Positions 39,952 to 48,444 of a stretch of 64,000 nt of DNA are shown one piece after another. The notes under the pieces were generated by a model. It saw only the letters and a list, made by a program, of their open reading frames with translations. It searched no databases and was not told where the DNA came from. Made by a program: the position numbers and the translations under genes. The DNA is from Bordetella parapertussis (GTDB taxonomy: Bacteria > Pseudomonadota > Gammaproteobacteria > Burkholderiales > Burkholderiaceae_A): assembly GCA_945901825.1 (NCBI GenBank), contig CAMDMC010000005.1, positions 1 through 64,000 on the forward strand, given 5' to 3'. How positions within the stretch are numbered: the first letter of the stretch is position 1; the number at the start of each line of letters is the position of its first letter.

Positions 39952-40476
39952 TCAGGGATTGGCTACAGCGCTGGAAACAGAGTCGCGAGCCTTCGCCATG
40001 TGAGCAGAATCGCGCTCTTCACGAAAAAGCACATGCCGCGTCACACTGCCTTCGACAAGACCATGACTTTTTTGCTTTTGCTCGTCCACCAGGTCGTGCA
40101 AGGAGACGGAGTCTAGAAAATCAACCATGTGACGGTTCAGACTTGCCCAAAGCTCATGGGTCATGCAGACCTGATCTTCATGGCAGTTTTGTTTGCCGCC
40201 ACACTGGGTGGCATCAAGCGGTTCATCCACCGCGTAAATGATGTCGGCCACGGTTATGTCTTTGGAGGAGCGGGCAAGCCGGTAACCACCACCCGGCCCA
40301 CGCATGGACTCCACCAGTTCATGCCGTCGAAGCCGGCCAAAGAGCTGCTCGAGATAAGAAAGCGAGATCTTCTGACGCTGGCTAATTGCAGACAATGTCA
40401 CCGGACCCTTTTCGTGACGAAGCCCCAAGTCAATCATTGCAGTGACGGCAAAACGACCTTTGGTTGTCAGACGCAT
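39952..40476 (-). CDS. iscR: Fe-S cluster regulator IscR
   Basis: Rrf2-family repressor that senses Fe-S status through a [2Fe-2S] cluster. The 174-residue protein has an N-terminal winged helix (MRLTTKGRFAVTAMIDL; GPGGGYRLAR wing) and the ligand set CGGKQNCHEDQVCMTH, C-x5-C-x5-C-x2-H, the same spacing as in the studied E. coli protein. First gene of the isc operon; its promoter carries an IscR-like palindrome. Residues after ~125 are a short flexible tail. Confidence 0.96.
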   Translation of the reverse strand: MRLTTKGRFAVTAMIDLGLRHEKGPVTLSAISQRQKISLSYLEQLFGRLRRHELVESMRGPGGGYRLARSSKDITVADIIYAVDEPLDATQCGGKQNCHEDQVCMTHELWASLNRHMVDFLDSVSLHDLVDEQKQKSHGLVEGSVTRHVLFREERDSAHMAKARDSVSSAVANP

Positions 40477-40526
40477 AGCACTCTCTCCGTTTTATGAACC
40501 CAAAAAAGTTTTCAAACAAATCCGCA

Positions 40527-40552
40527 ATTCCCGACCAATTTGGTAGGAGTAT
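40527..40552 (-). promoter_or_regulatory. Candidate IscR operator at the isc promoter
   Basis: An imperfect palindrome CCGACCAATTTGGTAGG (40531-40547) within ATTC...GAGTAT lies immediately downstream of the -10 box, overlapping the expected transcription start. Its GGTCGGGAAT half resembles the half-site of known type 1 IscR operators (AGTCRRSTAT), although the spacing differs by one base from the E. coli consensus. Autorepression by holo-IscR is the expected logic. Confidence 0.6.
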
Positions 40553-40576
40553 AGAGAACCTGATTGAAACACTCAA
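40548..40576 (-). promoter_or_regulatory. isc operon promoter
   Basis: On the minus strand TTGAGT (40576-40571) and TATACT (40553-40548) are exactly 17 bases apart, a good sigma-70 match (5/6 in the -10). The start would fall about 65 bases upstream of the iscR ATG, inside the palindrome described separately. Confidence 0.7.
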
Positions 40577-40588
40577 CTATTGGGCATA

Positions 40589-40616
40589 AAAAACCCCGGG
40601 ATAAGCCGGGGTTTTT
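40589..40616 (-). terminator. Intrinsic terminator after the tyrosine phosphatase gene
   Basis: Perfect inverted repeat AAAAACCCCGG / CCGGGGTTTTT (40589-40599 and 40606-40616) with loop GATAAG. The A/T flanks make it functional in both directions. It stops transcription from the phosphatase gene (ending 40665) just before the isc promoter. Confidence 0.85.
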
Positions 40617-40664
40617 AAAAGGGAGACTCTCTGCTGCCCCCACTAAACGCCACCCGCAGCCCGC

Positions 40665-41222
40665 TTAGGCTGCAGCCACCATGCTTGCCCGACGGCGGAC
40701 CACTTCCATGAGGCCATTGCAGGCGTCCTCGATGTAATCGAGGGCCTGTTCAAAGCCTTGGGCCCCGCCGTGGTAAGGGTCGTTAATGGTTGCTGCCTCG
40801 TACTCGGTCGCAAAGCGCATAAGCAGCTGCAGCTTGTGCTGAAGCCCTCGGGGCGCTGTTCGTTGAAGCAAGGCCAGGTTATCCCAGTCCATGGCAAGGA
40901 TGTAGTCGTATTCGCTGAAGTCGGCCATCTCCACCTTGCGGGCGGAGTGATCGGAGAGGTCGTAGCCACGCTTTTGCGAGGCTGATGTGGCCCTGGGGTC
41001 GGCCGCCTCGCCGACATGGAAGGCATGGGTACCGGCCGAATCGGCCTGCACAAGGTCGGACAAGCCTGAGGCCTTCACCATGGAATCGAATACAGCCTTC
41101 GCCATTGGCGAGCGGCAGATGTTGCCCATGCAGACAAAGAGAACACGGGTCTTGATGCCCAGCGACTTCGAAGGCTTGTTGAGGGAGGTCTCAACCTTTT
41201 TTGTTGTCGTCGAACGCGTCAT
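40665..41222 (-). CDS. Low-molecular-weight protein tyrosine phosphatase
   Basis: A 185-residue phosphatase with the P-loop VCMGNICRSP (CX5R type; Cys near 31, Arg near 37) and the acid loop NDPYHGG near 145-151. Members dephosphorylate tyrosine kinases or arginine/tyrosine-phosphorylated proteins. The first 22 residues are a basic, Ser/Thr/Lys-rich lead not needed by the fold. No bacterial tyrosine kinase or exopolysaccharide genes are beside it; the neighbouring isc operon is a separate transcription unit. It lies 27 bases after uvrB. Confidence 0.88.
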   Translation of the reverse strand: MTRSTTTKKVETSLNKPSKSLGIKTRVLFVCMGNICRSPMAKAVFDSMVKASGLSDLVQADSAGTHAFHVGEAADPRATSASQKRGYDLSDHSARKVEMADFSEYDYILAMDWDNLALLQRTAPRGLQHKLQLLMRFATEYEAATINDPYHGGAQGFEQALDYIEDACNGLMEVVRRRASMVAAA

Positions 41223-41249
41223 TTTTCTAGGTTTCCTTATAGTTAAAAA

Positions 41250-43352
41250 CTATGCGGCTCGCATGCCCGAGGCAGGAGGTGGCAGGTCTGCCGCACTGGG
41301 AGGTACTTCAACTTGATCACGGAGCGCACCGGCCCCGAACGCCCTTTGCTTGAGACGCGAGAGCTCATCACGAGCTTTCGCCGCCTTCTCAAACTCCAGG
41401 TTTCGAGCAAACTCGAGCATTTTCTTCTCGAGCTGCACGATTTCTTTTGCCAATGCCTTCTCAGACAAAGGCTCTGCAACATGATGATCGGCAAGGGCTG
41501 TAGCCGATGCACCGTCGCGTAACTCGGTCCCCGAGCGAACAATGCCATCGATAAGCTCGCGCACCTCTTTAATGACGGAGGTTGGAACGATGCCGTGAAG
41601 TAAATTGAACTCGGTCTGCTTTTGGCGCCGACGGTTCGTCTCTTCGATAGCCCTGTTCATGGAGTTTGTATGCCGGTCGGCATACAAAATAGCCTTGCCG
41701 TTTAAATTGCGAGCCGCTCGCCCAATGGTTTGAATGAGACTACGCTCGGATCGCAAAAAGCCCTCTTTATCGGCATCGAGAATGGCAACGAGGGAGACCT
41801 CGGGAAGATCGAGCCCCTCGCGCAGAAGATTAATACCAACCAGCACATCGAACTGACCAAGCCGAAGGTCGCGCAGTATTTCAACCCGCTCCACCGTATC
41901 GATGTCGGAATGCAGGTAGCGAACCGCTACCTGGTTCTCGGCCAGGTAGTCAGTGAGGTCTTCCGCCATTCGTTTGGTGAGGGTGGTTACCAGAACACGC
42001 TCGCGTCGCTCCACCCTCAGGCGAATCTCGGAGAGCAGATCATCCACCTGAGTTCGGGCGGGACGGACCTCGAGTTCGGGGTCGATCAGCCCAGTGGGCC
42101 GAACAAGCTGCTCAATGACAGCGCCTTCTGATTTCTGAAGCTCGTAGTCGGCCGGCGTGGCCGAAACAAAGATAGCCTGCCGAAGCTTGGGCTCGAACTC
42201 ATCGAATCGGAGGGGGCGATTGTCGAGCGCCGACGGCAGCCGAAAGCCGTAATTCACAAGTGTTTCTTTACGCGAGCGATCGCCTCGGTACATGCCACCG
42301 AGCTGCCCAACCATGACATGGCTTTCATCAAGAAAAATGAGGGCGTCCGAGGGGAGGTAGTCGAGCAAGGTTGGGGGTGCCTCGCCGGGAGCAGCCCCAG
42401 AAAAGTGACGCGAGTAGTTCTCGATACCCTTACAGAACCCAAGTTCACCAAGCATTTCAAGGTCGAATCGGGTTCGCTGCTCGAGCCTTTGCGCCTCGAC
42501 GAGCTTGCCGTCTTTAACAAACTCAGCCACCCGCTCGGAAAGTTCTTGTTTGATGGTCTCAATGGCCCGCAGCACAACCTCGCGCGGCGTCACGTAGTGG
42601 GACGACGGATAGACCACAAAACGGGTGACCTTTTGACGAATGCGCCCCGTAAGAGGATCGAAGAGCTGCAAGGACTCCACCTGATCGTCAAAAAGCTCAA
42701 CACGTACCGCAAGCTCTGCATGCTCGGAGGGGAAGATATCGACGGTATCGCCACGTACCCGGAAGCTGCCGCGAACGAACTCCATGTCGTTGCGTCGGTA
42801 TTGCATACGGACAAGTTGCGCAATGACTTCTCGCAGCGACAGTTTGTCGCCCGCGCGCAGGCCCAAGACCATGGCGTGATAGTCGGCAGGGTTTCCGATG
42901 CCATAAATGCAAGAGACGGTCGCCACGATGATGGTGTCACGCCGTTCGAGCAACGATTTTGTGGCCGAGAGGCGCATTTGCTCGATATGCTCGTTGATGG
43001 CGGAGTCTTTTTCAATAAAGAGATCGCGCTGAGGCACATAGGCTTCGGGCTGGTAGTAATCGTAATAGGACACGAAATACTCGACGGCATTCTTTGGAAA
43101 AAACTCGCGCATCTCAGAATAAAGTTGTGCGGCCAGGGTTTTATTGGGGGCCAAAATAAGGGCGGGGCGACCGAACTCGGCAATGACATTAGCCATGGTG
43201 AAAGTCTTGCCCGATCCCGTGACCCCCAGGAGGGTTTGGAAGACGAGCCCATCCCTCACCCCTTGGATAAGTGCATCAATGGCCTGGGGCTGGTCTCCGG
43301 AAGGACGAAACCCACTGACCAGATGAAACGGGCTAAGTGTTTGAACCGACAT
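41250..43352 (-). CDS. uvrB: Excinuclease ABC subunit UvrB
   Basis: The damage-verifying helicase-like subunit of nucleotide excision repair. The 700-residue product has Walker [13 protein letters not shown] near 43-54, the beta-hairpin tip region [12 protein letters not shown], the DESHV box, helicase motifs V-VI (IGRAARN), and a C-terminal UVR domain ([20 protein letters not shown]). Length is slightly above the common 670 because of a short C-terminal tail. The 156-base upstream gap holds no canonical betaproteobacterial LexA box (CTGT-N8-ACAG). Confidence 0.97.
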   Translation of the reverse strand: MSVQTLSPFHLVSGFRPSGDQPQAIDALIQGVRDGLVFQTLLGVTGSGKTFTMANVIAEFGRPALILAPNKTLAAQLYSEMREFFPKNAVEYFVSYYDYYQPEAYVPQRDLFIEKDSAINEHIEQMRLSATKSLLERRDTIIVATVSCIYGIGNPADYHAMVLGLRAGDKLSLREVIAQLVRMQYRRNDMEFVRGSFRVRGDTVDIFPSEHAELAVRVELFDDQVESLQLFDPLTGRIRQKVTRFVVYPSSHYVTPREVVLRAIETIKQELSERVAEFVKDGKLVEAQRLEQRTRFDLEMLGELGFCKGIENYSRHFSGAAPGEAPPTLLDYLPSDALIFLDESHVMVGQLGGMYRGDRSRKETLVNYGFRLPSALDNRPLRFDEFEPKLRQAIFVSATPADYELQKSEGAVIEQLVRPTGLIDPELEVRPARTQVDDLLSEIRLRVERRERVLVTTLTKRMAEDLTDYLAENQVAVRYLHSDIDTVERVEILRDLRLGQFDVLVGINLLREGLDLPEVSLVAILDADKEGFLRSERSLIQTIGRAARNLNGKAILYADRHTNSMNRAIEETNRRRQKQTEFNLLHGIVPTSVIKEVRELIDGIVRSGTELRDGASATALADHHVAEPLSEKALAKEIVQLEKKMLEFARNLEFEKAAKARDELSRLKQRAFGAGALRDQVEVPPSAADLPPPASGMRAA

Positions 43353-43508
43353 GCTAAACTTGATGAAATTCGCAGATAAAAGCGACGTGAATTGTTACAA
43401 AATCGTGATACAACTCTCGACCACGAGTCCTATTTTCGCTTGGCTTCTGCTAAATTTCCACGCTTTTTTTTTAAGCCCATTCCTTGACATTTCACTTCTC
43501 TTCTGATC

Positions 43509-44732
43509 ATGCCTGCCCTCGCCCCCTCCCCCTCTCCCTTTGCCAGTGTTCAACAAGCAGCCCGCGACCCCATCCTGGGGCTTACCGAGGCTTTCCATAA
43601 CGATTCCCGGCCCGTTAAAGTCAATCTAGGAGTCGGCGTCTACCTGACCGAGGCCGGTAAGGTTCCACTTCTTCAATGCGTCCACCAGGCTGAAGAGGCC
43701 CTTTCAGCGGCAGCCCTTGCTAAAAACTACCTTCCGATCGATGGGGCTCCGGTTTATAACAAGGCGGTTCGCGAACTGCTTTTCGGTTCCAACAGCCCAC
43801 TGATTGCAACCAGCAGGGTTGTCACGGTTGAAACCTTGGGAGGAACAGGTGGCCTGAAGGTCGGTGCCGACTACCTAAGACGCCTACTGCCCCAGAGTCA
43901 GGTGGCAATTAGCAACCCCAGCTGGGAAAATCATCGCGCCATTTTTGAGATGGCGGGCTTTGAAGTGGTGAACTACCACTATTACGACCCCGTAAGGCGT
44001 GGCGTCGATTTCGATGCCATGTGCAGTAGTCTTTCAAGCCTTCCCCAGGGCACCATTGCGGTACTGCACGGCTGTTGCCACAACCCTACGGGCGCCGACC
44101 TTGAAGAGGCCCAGTGGGATAAGGTTATTAGCCTATGCGCCGAAAAAGGCTTATTCCCTTTTCTTGACATGGCCTACCAGGGTTTTTGGAAAGGGCTTGG
44201 GGACGACACGCTTGCGGTTCGAAAGTTTGCCGACTCCGGCCTCTCCTTTATGGTCTCCAACTCGTTCTCAAAATCTTTGTCGCTTTATGGGGAGCGTGTA
44301 GGCGCGCTGTCAATCGTTACCGGAAACGCTACCGAGACCGCCAACGTCCTTAGCCAGATTAAGCGCACCATTCGTACAAACTACTCAAACCCACCCACCC
44401 ATGGTGGCGCGATTGTGGCATCCATTCTTAACAGCCCCGGCCTGCGAGCTCTCTGGGAAACTGAACTTACCGAGATGCGTGAGCGTATTCGCACAATGAG
44501 GCATGAGCTTGTCAAAGGCCTTGAGGCACTTAAGGTGAGCCAAGACTTTTCTTTCGTAACACGCCAAAACGGGATGTTTAGCTACTCGGGGCTTAAGGCC
44601 GACCAGGTTGAACTCCTTCAGACCCAATACGGCATTTACGCCCTTAGTACGGGACGCATTTGTGTTGCTGCCCTCAACAGTAAAAATGTTGGCTATGTCT
44701 GCGAGGCCATTGCAGAAGTGGTTAAGCAGTAA
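43509..44732 (+). CDS. Aromatic/aspartate aminotransferase (AspC/TyrB type)
   Basis: A 407-residue class I aminotransferase with VNLGVGVYLTEAGKVP near 37-52, CCHNPTGAD near 197-205 and the PLP-lysine segment VSNSFSKSLSLYGERVGAL around 251-269, which match the aspartate/aromatic family closely. It probably transfers amino groups between aspartate, tyrosine or phenylalanine and 2-oxoglutarate. The first 10 residues are Pro/Ser/Ala-rich. It is divergent from uvrB and convergent with the small lipoprotein gene. Confidence 0.9.
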   Translation: MPALAPSPSPFASVQQAARDPILGLTEAFHNDSRPVKVNLGVGVYLTEAGKVPLLQCVHQAEEALSAAALAKNYLPIDGAPVYNKAVRELLFGSNSPLIATSRVVTVETLGGTGGLKVGADYLRRLLPQSQVAISNPSWENHRAIFEMAGFEVVNYHYYDPVRRGVDFDAMCSSLSSLPQGTIAVLHGCCHNPTGADLEEAQWDKVISLCAEKGLFPFLDMAYQGFWKGLGDDTLAVRKFADSGLSFMVSNSFSKSLSLYGERVGALSIVTGNATETANVLSQIKRTIRTNYSNPPTHGGAIVASILNSPGLRALWETELTEMRERIRTMRHELVKGLEALKVSQDFSFVTRQNGMFSYSGLKADQVELLQTQYGIYALSTGRICVAALNSKNVGYVCEAIAEVVKQ

Positions 44733-44742
44733 AGCTTTATCG

Positions 44743-44919
44743 TCAGTGATTCTTGCAAGACGGATCAAACTCCGTCTTGAGACGCGCTAACTTTTTTTCT
44801 TGCTCTGTCATGGGTGCGTCACTTGCTGCGACAGGGTCCGGGCAGTTAGGACGACTCTGGCTACAGCCAATGCCGACAAAAAAGACAACCGTACTTAGCA
44901 GAGATATGAGCAAGCGCAT
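44743..44919 (-). CDS. Small putative lipoprotein
   Basis: A 58-residue protein starting MRLLISLLSTVVFFVGIGCSQS: a positively charged start, a hydrophobic stretch and a cysteine at 19, like a lipoprotein signal, though Gly at -3 is not the usual lipobox residue. The mature part is short, with two further cysteines (PNCPDP and DPSCKNH) that could pair. The frame is open upstream to 45021 but that would overlap the divergent antiporter gene. No family recognised. Confidence 0.5.
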   Translation of the reverse strand: MRLLISLLSTVVFFVGIGCSQSRPNCPDPVAASDAPMTEQEKKLARLKTEFDPSCKNH

Positions 44920-44950
44920 AATGAAATTATAAAAACATCCCGTAAGCCTG

Positions 44951-46528
44951 ATGATATTAACCCTTCTGGGATTCGCCTTCGCGTTCGGACTTTTGGCAAG
45001 CCGACTTGGCCTTCCTCCCATGGTTGGCTTTCTTGCAGCAGGCTTCGCCTTTAATCAAGTTGGTCTTGAGACACCCCCTGAGATCAACTTTATTGCAGAC
45101 CTGGGCATCACACTTTTACTCTTCACGATAGGACTCAAGCTCAATCTGAAGTCGCTTGCTGCGCCACGAATCTGGGCTGGAACCATGGTTCAAATGGTAT
45201 TCACAGCAGGATTTTTTACACTGGTTCTTCTTCTTGGCCAGAAGCTTTACCCCATTGAGGGCCTTGCACTTACTGGGTTTGGCACAGGGTTAATTGCCTT
45301 TGGCCTTGCCTTTTCAAGCACTGTTTTTGTGGTCAAACTGCTGGAAGACCGCGGGGACGTTGGAACGCTTTATGGGCAGTTGGCCATTGGCCTTCTTATC
45401 ATGCAAGACCTTGTGGCTGTTGTTTACCTTGCCTTTAGCGAGGCGCAATACCCAAGCCTATGGGCCTCGTCACTTCTTGCGCTACCTTTTGTTCGTCTCT
45501 TTCTACACAGGCTGCTTAACTTTGTGGGCCATGGAGAGCTTCTTATACTCACCGGGCTAGCACTTGCGACGATTGTTGGTTATTCGTACTTTCACGCCAT
45601 TGGTATAAAAGGCGATCTTGGTGCCTTGGTACTTGGGGCGTTGCTGGCTAACCACCCTAAATCGTCAGAGCTCGCCCAGTCACTTTATGGCCTTAAAGAA
45701 ATGATGCTGGTCGGCTTCTTTTTGTCGATTGGACTTCAGGGCCTTCCTAACAGCGACATTACGCTTGTGGCACTTATTCTTTGCCTTTTACTGCCCCTAA
45801 AAACCGCCATCTATTTTGGAGTCTTTGCCCTTAGTCGCCTCCCCCTTCGTATCAATGCCCTGGCAAGCCTTAGCCTTTCAAACTTTTCAGAGTTCGGTCT
45901 TATTCTTTGTGCGCTCGCGGCACGTCAAGGCCTCATCCCCATCGACTGGCTTATCGTGTTTGCTCTGGCACTAAGCCTTAGCTTTGTCCTGTCTGCAGTA
46001 ACAAACGCAAAAAGTGAGGCGCTTTATCAGCGCTTTAAGTTTCTCGCCAAGCGCTTTGACTTTGAGAACAATGCCCTTAGAGATCAACGCAAGACCCTAT
46101 TGGAGGCCGATATTTTGGTTGTTGGCATGGGACGCGTAGGAGCCGGGGCCTACGACGCGCTTACAACAACATTCAGCCACCAAGTTATTGGGCTCGATCA
46201 CAACCCCTTAAGGGTTAACGAGCATGAGGAGTTCGGCCGTAGGGTTCTGGTGGCTGATGCATCCGATACGGATCTCTGGGCCAACCTGCGCAAGTCCAAA
46301 AGATTACAGATGATTATTCTTGCCATGCCGAATCACCATAACAACATTGCTGCTGCCGAGCAGGTGCGGGCGCTTCATTTTGAAAGCCTGCTTGTTGCTG
46401 TGGCAAAGTTCCCAGAAGAGGTTGAGGAACTGGCCGCCCTTGGGGTTACGTCCTTTAATATGTATTCAGAGGCTGGGCTAGGACTTGCCCGCCATGCCCT
46501 TACCGAACTTCAACTGCGCGAGCCATGA
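44951..46528 (+). CDS. CPA2-family cation:proton antiporter with NAD-binding (RCK) domain
   Basis: A 525-residue membrane protein of the KefB/YbaL type. About a dozen hydrophobic helices occupy 1-360 (Na_H_Exchanger domain), beginning without a cleaved signal; the TrkA-N/RCK domain begins at about 390 with LVVGMGRVGAGAYDAL. It probably exchanges K+ or Na+ for H+ in the inner membrane, gated through the nucleotide-binding domain. The short RCK_C domain is absent. It overlaps the next gene by ATGA. Confidence 0.88.
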   Translation: MILTLLGFAFAFGLLASRLGLPPMVGFLAAGFAFNQVGLETPPEINFIADLGITLLLFTIGLKLNLKSLAAPRIWAGTMVQMVFTAGFFTLVLLLGQKLYPIEGLALTGFGTGLIAFGLAFSSTVFVVKLLEDRGDVGTLYGQLAIGLLIMQDLVAVVYLAFSEAQYPSLWASSLLALPFVRLFLHRLLNFVGHGELLILTGLALATIVGYSYFHAIGIKGDLGALVLGALLANHPKSSELAQSLYGLKEMMLVGFFLSIGLQGLPNSDITLVALILCLLLPLKTAIYFGVFALSRLPLRINALASLSLSNFSEFGLILCALAARQGLIPIDWLIVFALALSLSFVLSAVTNAKSEALYQRFKFLAKRFDFENNALRDQRKTLLEADILVVGMGRVGAGAYDALTTTFSHQVIGLDHNPLRVNEHEEFGRRVLVADASDTDLWANLRKSKRLQMIILAMPNHHNNIAAAEQVRALHFESLLVAVAKFPEEVEELAALGVTSFNMYSEAGLGLARHALTELQLREP

Positions 46529-46905
46529 TCCCAACACACCGCCATACCAACGATGCCCCCACACCCACTGCATTAACCAGTCGCGCGTCTCAAGCCGTTC
46601 TCGAGCTTCAGTATGACGGCCACGGGCTCTTCGAACTAAGCTTTGAGTTTCTTCGCGTCTATTCGCCTTCAGCCGAGGTGCTTGGGCACGGCCCTGGCCA
46701 GGAGGTGCTTCAGACCGGCAAGCGCAAGGTACAAATTGTTGCCATTGAGCCTGTTGGCCATTACGCCATTAAGCCTAGCTTTTCCGACAACCATGACACT
46801 GGCATCTATTCGTGGTCTTACCTTTGGTGGCTATGTCAGAATCAAGAGGCGTTGTGGGCGCGCTACCTGGAAAGGTTGGAGGAGGCATCGGGCTCACGCG
46901 ATTAA
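46525..46905 (+). CDS. DUF971 family protein
   Basis: A 126-residue protein with the GBBH-like N-terminal (DUF971) pattern: LELQYDGHGLFELSFEFLRV near 29-48, VAIEPVGHYAIKPSFSDNHDTGIYSW near 73-98 and the following YLWWLCQNQ. This domain occurs at the N-terminus of gamma-butyrobetaine hydroxylase and free-standing near Fe-S scaffold or ubiquinone genes; its role as an independent protein is unclear. It is coupled to the antiporter gene by a 4-base overlap. Confidence 0.85.
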   Translation: MIPTHRHTNDAPTPTALTSRASQAVLELQYDGHGLFELSFEFLRVYSPSAEVLGHGPGQEVLQTGKRKVQIVAIEPVGHYAIKPSFSDNHDTGIYSWSYLWWLCQNQEALWARYLERLEEASGSRD

Positions 46906-46934
46906 TCTCGGCCAAGCCCTCCATCGCCGAAGAC

Positions 46935-46957
46935 TAAGCCTGCATGGCGCAGGCTTA
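46935..46957. terminator. Hairpin between convergent genes
   Basis: A perfect 9-bp inverted repeat TAAGCCTGC / GCAGGCTTA with a 5-base loop lies between the DUF971 gene and the convergent TSUP gene and includes the TSUP stop codon. It has no T-run on either strand, so it may be a weak or factor-dependent terminator or 3'-end stabiliser. Confidence 0.4.
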
Positions 46958-47770
46958 ATGAAACACCCCAAAGGCCTTAAGTAAGCCAATTCCGCTGACA
47001 ACCAAAAGTGCGGTGCCAAGCACCCGAAAAAAGGTACTCCCCTCGGCTTGAACCAGCCTCTGGTGAACGCGCTCGCCAACAATATGGCCTACAAAGGCGC
47101 AGGGTAGTAGCCACAGGTGATGAATAAGCTGCAAATTGATCCCCAACACAACAAACGAGGTCAGCTTAAGCGCTGTAAGAATCTGCCAATTAACAAAAAG
47201 AGTATTGCGGAGTTTTTCCTTGGCAACGTTCTGGGCGAAGGGCGGAATAATGAGCGGCGCGCCGGTGAGCGAACTGCCGCTTACATACCCCCCCAGGGCC
47301 AAAAGCCCTCGCTCGGTCCAGACACTTTTAATTTTGATGGGCTGATTCACAATGTAGCCAAGTGCGTAGGCCGAGATAATGACGAAAATAAAAATGGACA
47401 TGACGTCGGCCGGTAGCGTCACAAGACCGACGATGCCAATTAATTTCGGAATAATCATGATCTTCATGGCAGACCATAGGTACTTCCAATCAATGCCTAG
47501 GGCCGCCGACAAAGATTTGTCCCCGCTGCTTGCCTGGGAGGTATTTACCGCTTTTCGATGCGCCTGCCAGTTATGCAGAAAGACAAGGCTTGAGAAAAAA
47601 ATGAGGTGGGCCGCTATAAGGGGAAGAAAGACAAGCGGGTCATTCACAATAAGAAGTAAGAATGGAAGCGACAAAACGGCGCCTCCAAACCCTAGCCCCG
47701 TTCGTACAAAGCCACTCCAGGCAAAAATAAGGCCAATCGCGGCATACTGAAACAGGCTAAGATTTTCCAT
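46955..47770 (-). CDS. TSUP (TauE/SafE) family anion exporter
   Basis: A 271-residue integral membrane protein with about eight hydrophobic helices; the N-terminal half has the family pattern GFVRTGLGFGGAVLSLPFLLL near 20-40 and the second half a GGYVSGSSLTGAPLII repeat near 158-173. Members export sulfite, sulfoacetate or related organosulfur anions, or import taurine-like compounds. A sulfur link with soxYZ about 6 kb away is possible but not shown. Confidence 0.85.
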   Translation of the reverse strand: MENLSLFQYAAIGLIFAWSGFVRTGLGFGGAVLSLPFLLLIVNDPLVFLPLIAAHLIFFSSLVFLHNWQAHRKAVNTSQASSGDKSLSAALGIDWKYLWSAMKIMIIPKLIGIVGLVTLPADVMSIFIFVIISAYALGYIVNQPIKIKSVWTERGLLALGGYVSGSSLTGAPLIIPPFAQNVAKEKLRNTLFVNWQILTALKLTSFVVLGINLQLIHHLWLLPCAFVGHIVGERVHQRLVQAEGSTFFRVLGTALLVVSGIGLLKAFGVFH

Positions 47771-47795
47771 AGCCCACTATTATCGAACAAAAAAG

Positions 47796-48242
47796 CTAAC
47801 TGGCTTTGCTTACAACCACTAAGACGCTACAGGGCGAGCGCTCTACAAGGGAAACGGAATTGGAGCCACTCCACCAACGAGCAATCCAGTTCTCTTTGTA
47901 CTCGTGGCCAATCACAATAAGGTCGGCCTGAACCTGTTTTGCATACTCGGTAATCTCCGTGACCACGTCGCCCGATAGCAGGTGGCCCGTTGCCTTAAAA
48001 CCGTGCTCAGCAAGCAGAGCCAAGCCAGAATCAAGAATGCGTTGCTGATCTTTCGCGCGATCCTCAATCGCTGTATCTGCGAAAACAGCCTCTCCATAGA
48101 CACCAAGGCCCTCGTAGCCATTGGAGGCAACGGAGACGAGCTCAAGGTCGGAATCACGCCACTGGGCAATCTCTTTCGATTCGAGTAAGGCCCTTTGACC
48201 AACCTCGGATCCGTTGTAGGCAAGCAAGATCTTTTTGTACAT
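47796..48242 (-). CDS. Universal stress protein, UspA family
   Basis: A 148-residue single Usp domain: it starts MYKKILLAYNGSEVGQRAL, and ends with SLVERSPCSVLVVVS, as in the family. The nucleotide-binding GxxG-9x-G(S/T) motif is altered: here IVIGHEYKENWIARWWSGSN has no second Gly, so ATP binding is uncertain. It lies downstream of nothing obvious and is 25 bases from the TSUP gene, on the same strand. Confidence 0.85.
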   Translation of the reverse strand: MYKKILLAYNGSEVGQRALLESKEIAQWRDSDLELVSVASNGYEGLGVYGEAVFADTAIEDRAKDQQRILDSGLALLAEHGFKATGHLLSGDVVTEITEYAKQVQADLIVIGHEYKENWIARWWSGSNSVSLVERSPCSVLVVVSKAS

Positions 48243-48296
48243 GCTTAGAGGCTACACTTAACTAACCGCCTTTTGCTCTAGGGAAAGCCCCAAATC

Positions 48297-48422
48297 TTGC
48301 CAGGACCTTTTCTGATCGGACTCGTGAAGTCCTTGCTCATCGGCCGACTTCGGCGCGGACTGTTTCGGTATGCCCTGCCTATTGTTTTTACCGCCTTAAA
48401 GCGTTTATTGACCAAACGCTAG
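48297..48422 (+). CDS. Possible 41-residue cationic hydrophobic peptide
   Basis: In the otherwise empty 202-base gap before the M50 peptidase there is an open frame from TTG 48297 to TAG 48420-48422, with a purine-rich AGGGAAAG at 48280-48287. The predicted peptide is 41 aa, alternating hydrophobic stretches (PFLIGLVKSLLIG; YALPIVFTALKRLL) with Arg/Lys, ending LTKR, and would form a basic amphipathic or membrane-associated helix. It ends 22 bases before the next gene. No family recognised; a chance frame of this length is quite possible. Confidence 0.25.
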   Translation: MPGPFLIGLVKSLLIGRLRRGLFRYALPIVFTALKRLLTKR

Positions 48423-48444
48423 GCCTATCCCAAGGGATTCGAGC

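Noticed and set aside
42318..43379. Long plus-strand frame of 353 codons opposite uvrB
   Set aside because: It is the shadow of a high-scoring uvrB reading; no family features, and it starts and stops inside uvrB.
43392..43413. Inverted repeat TTGTTAC-N8-GATACAA upstream of uvrB as a LexA box
   Set aside because: Halves match at only five of seven positions and it does not fit CTGT-N8-ACAG.
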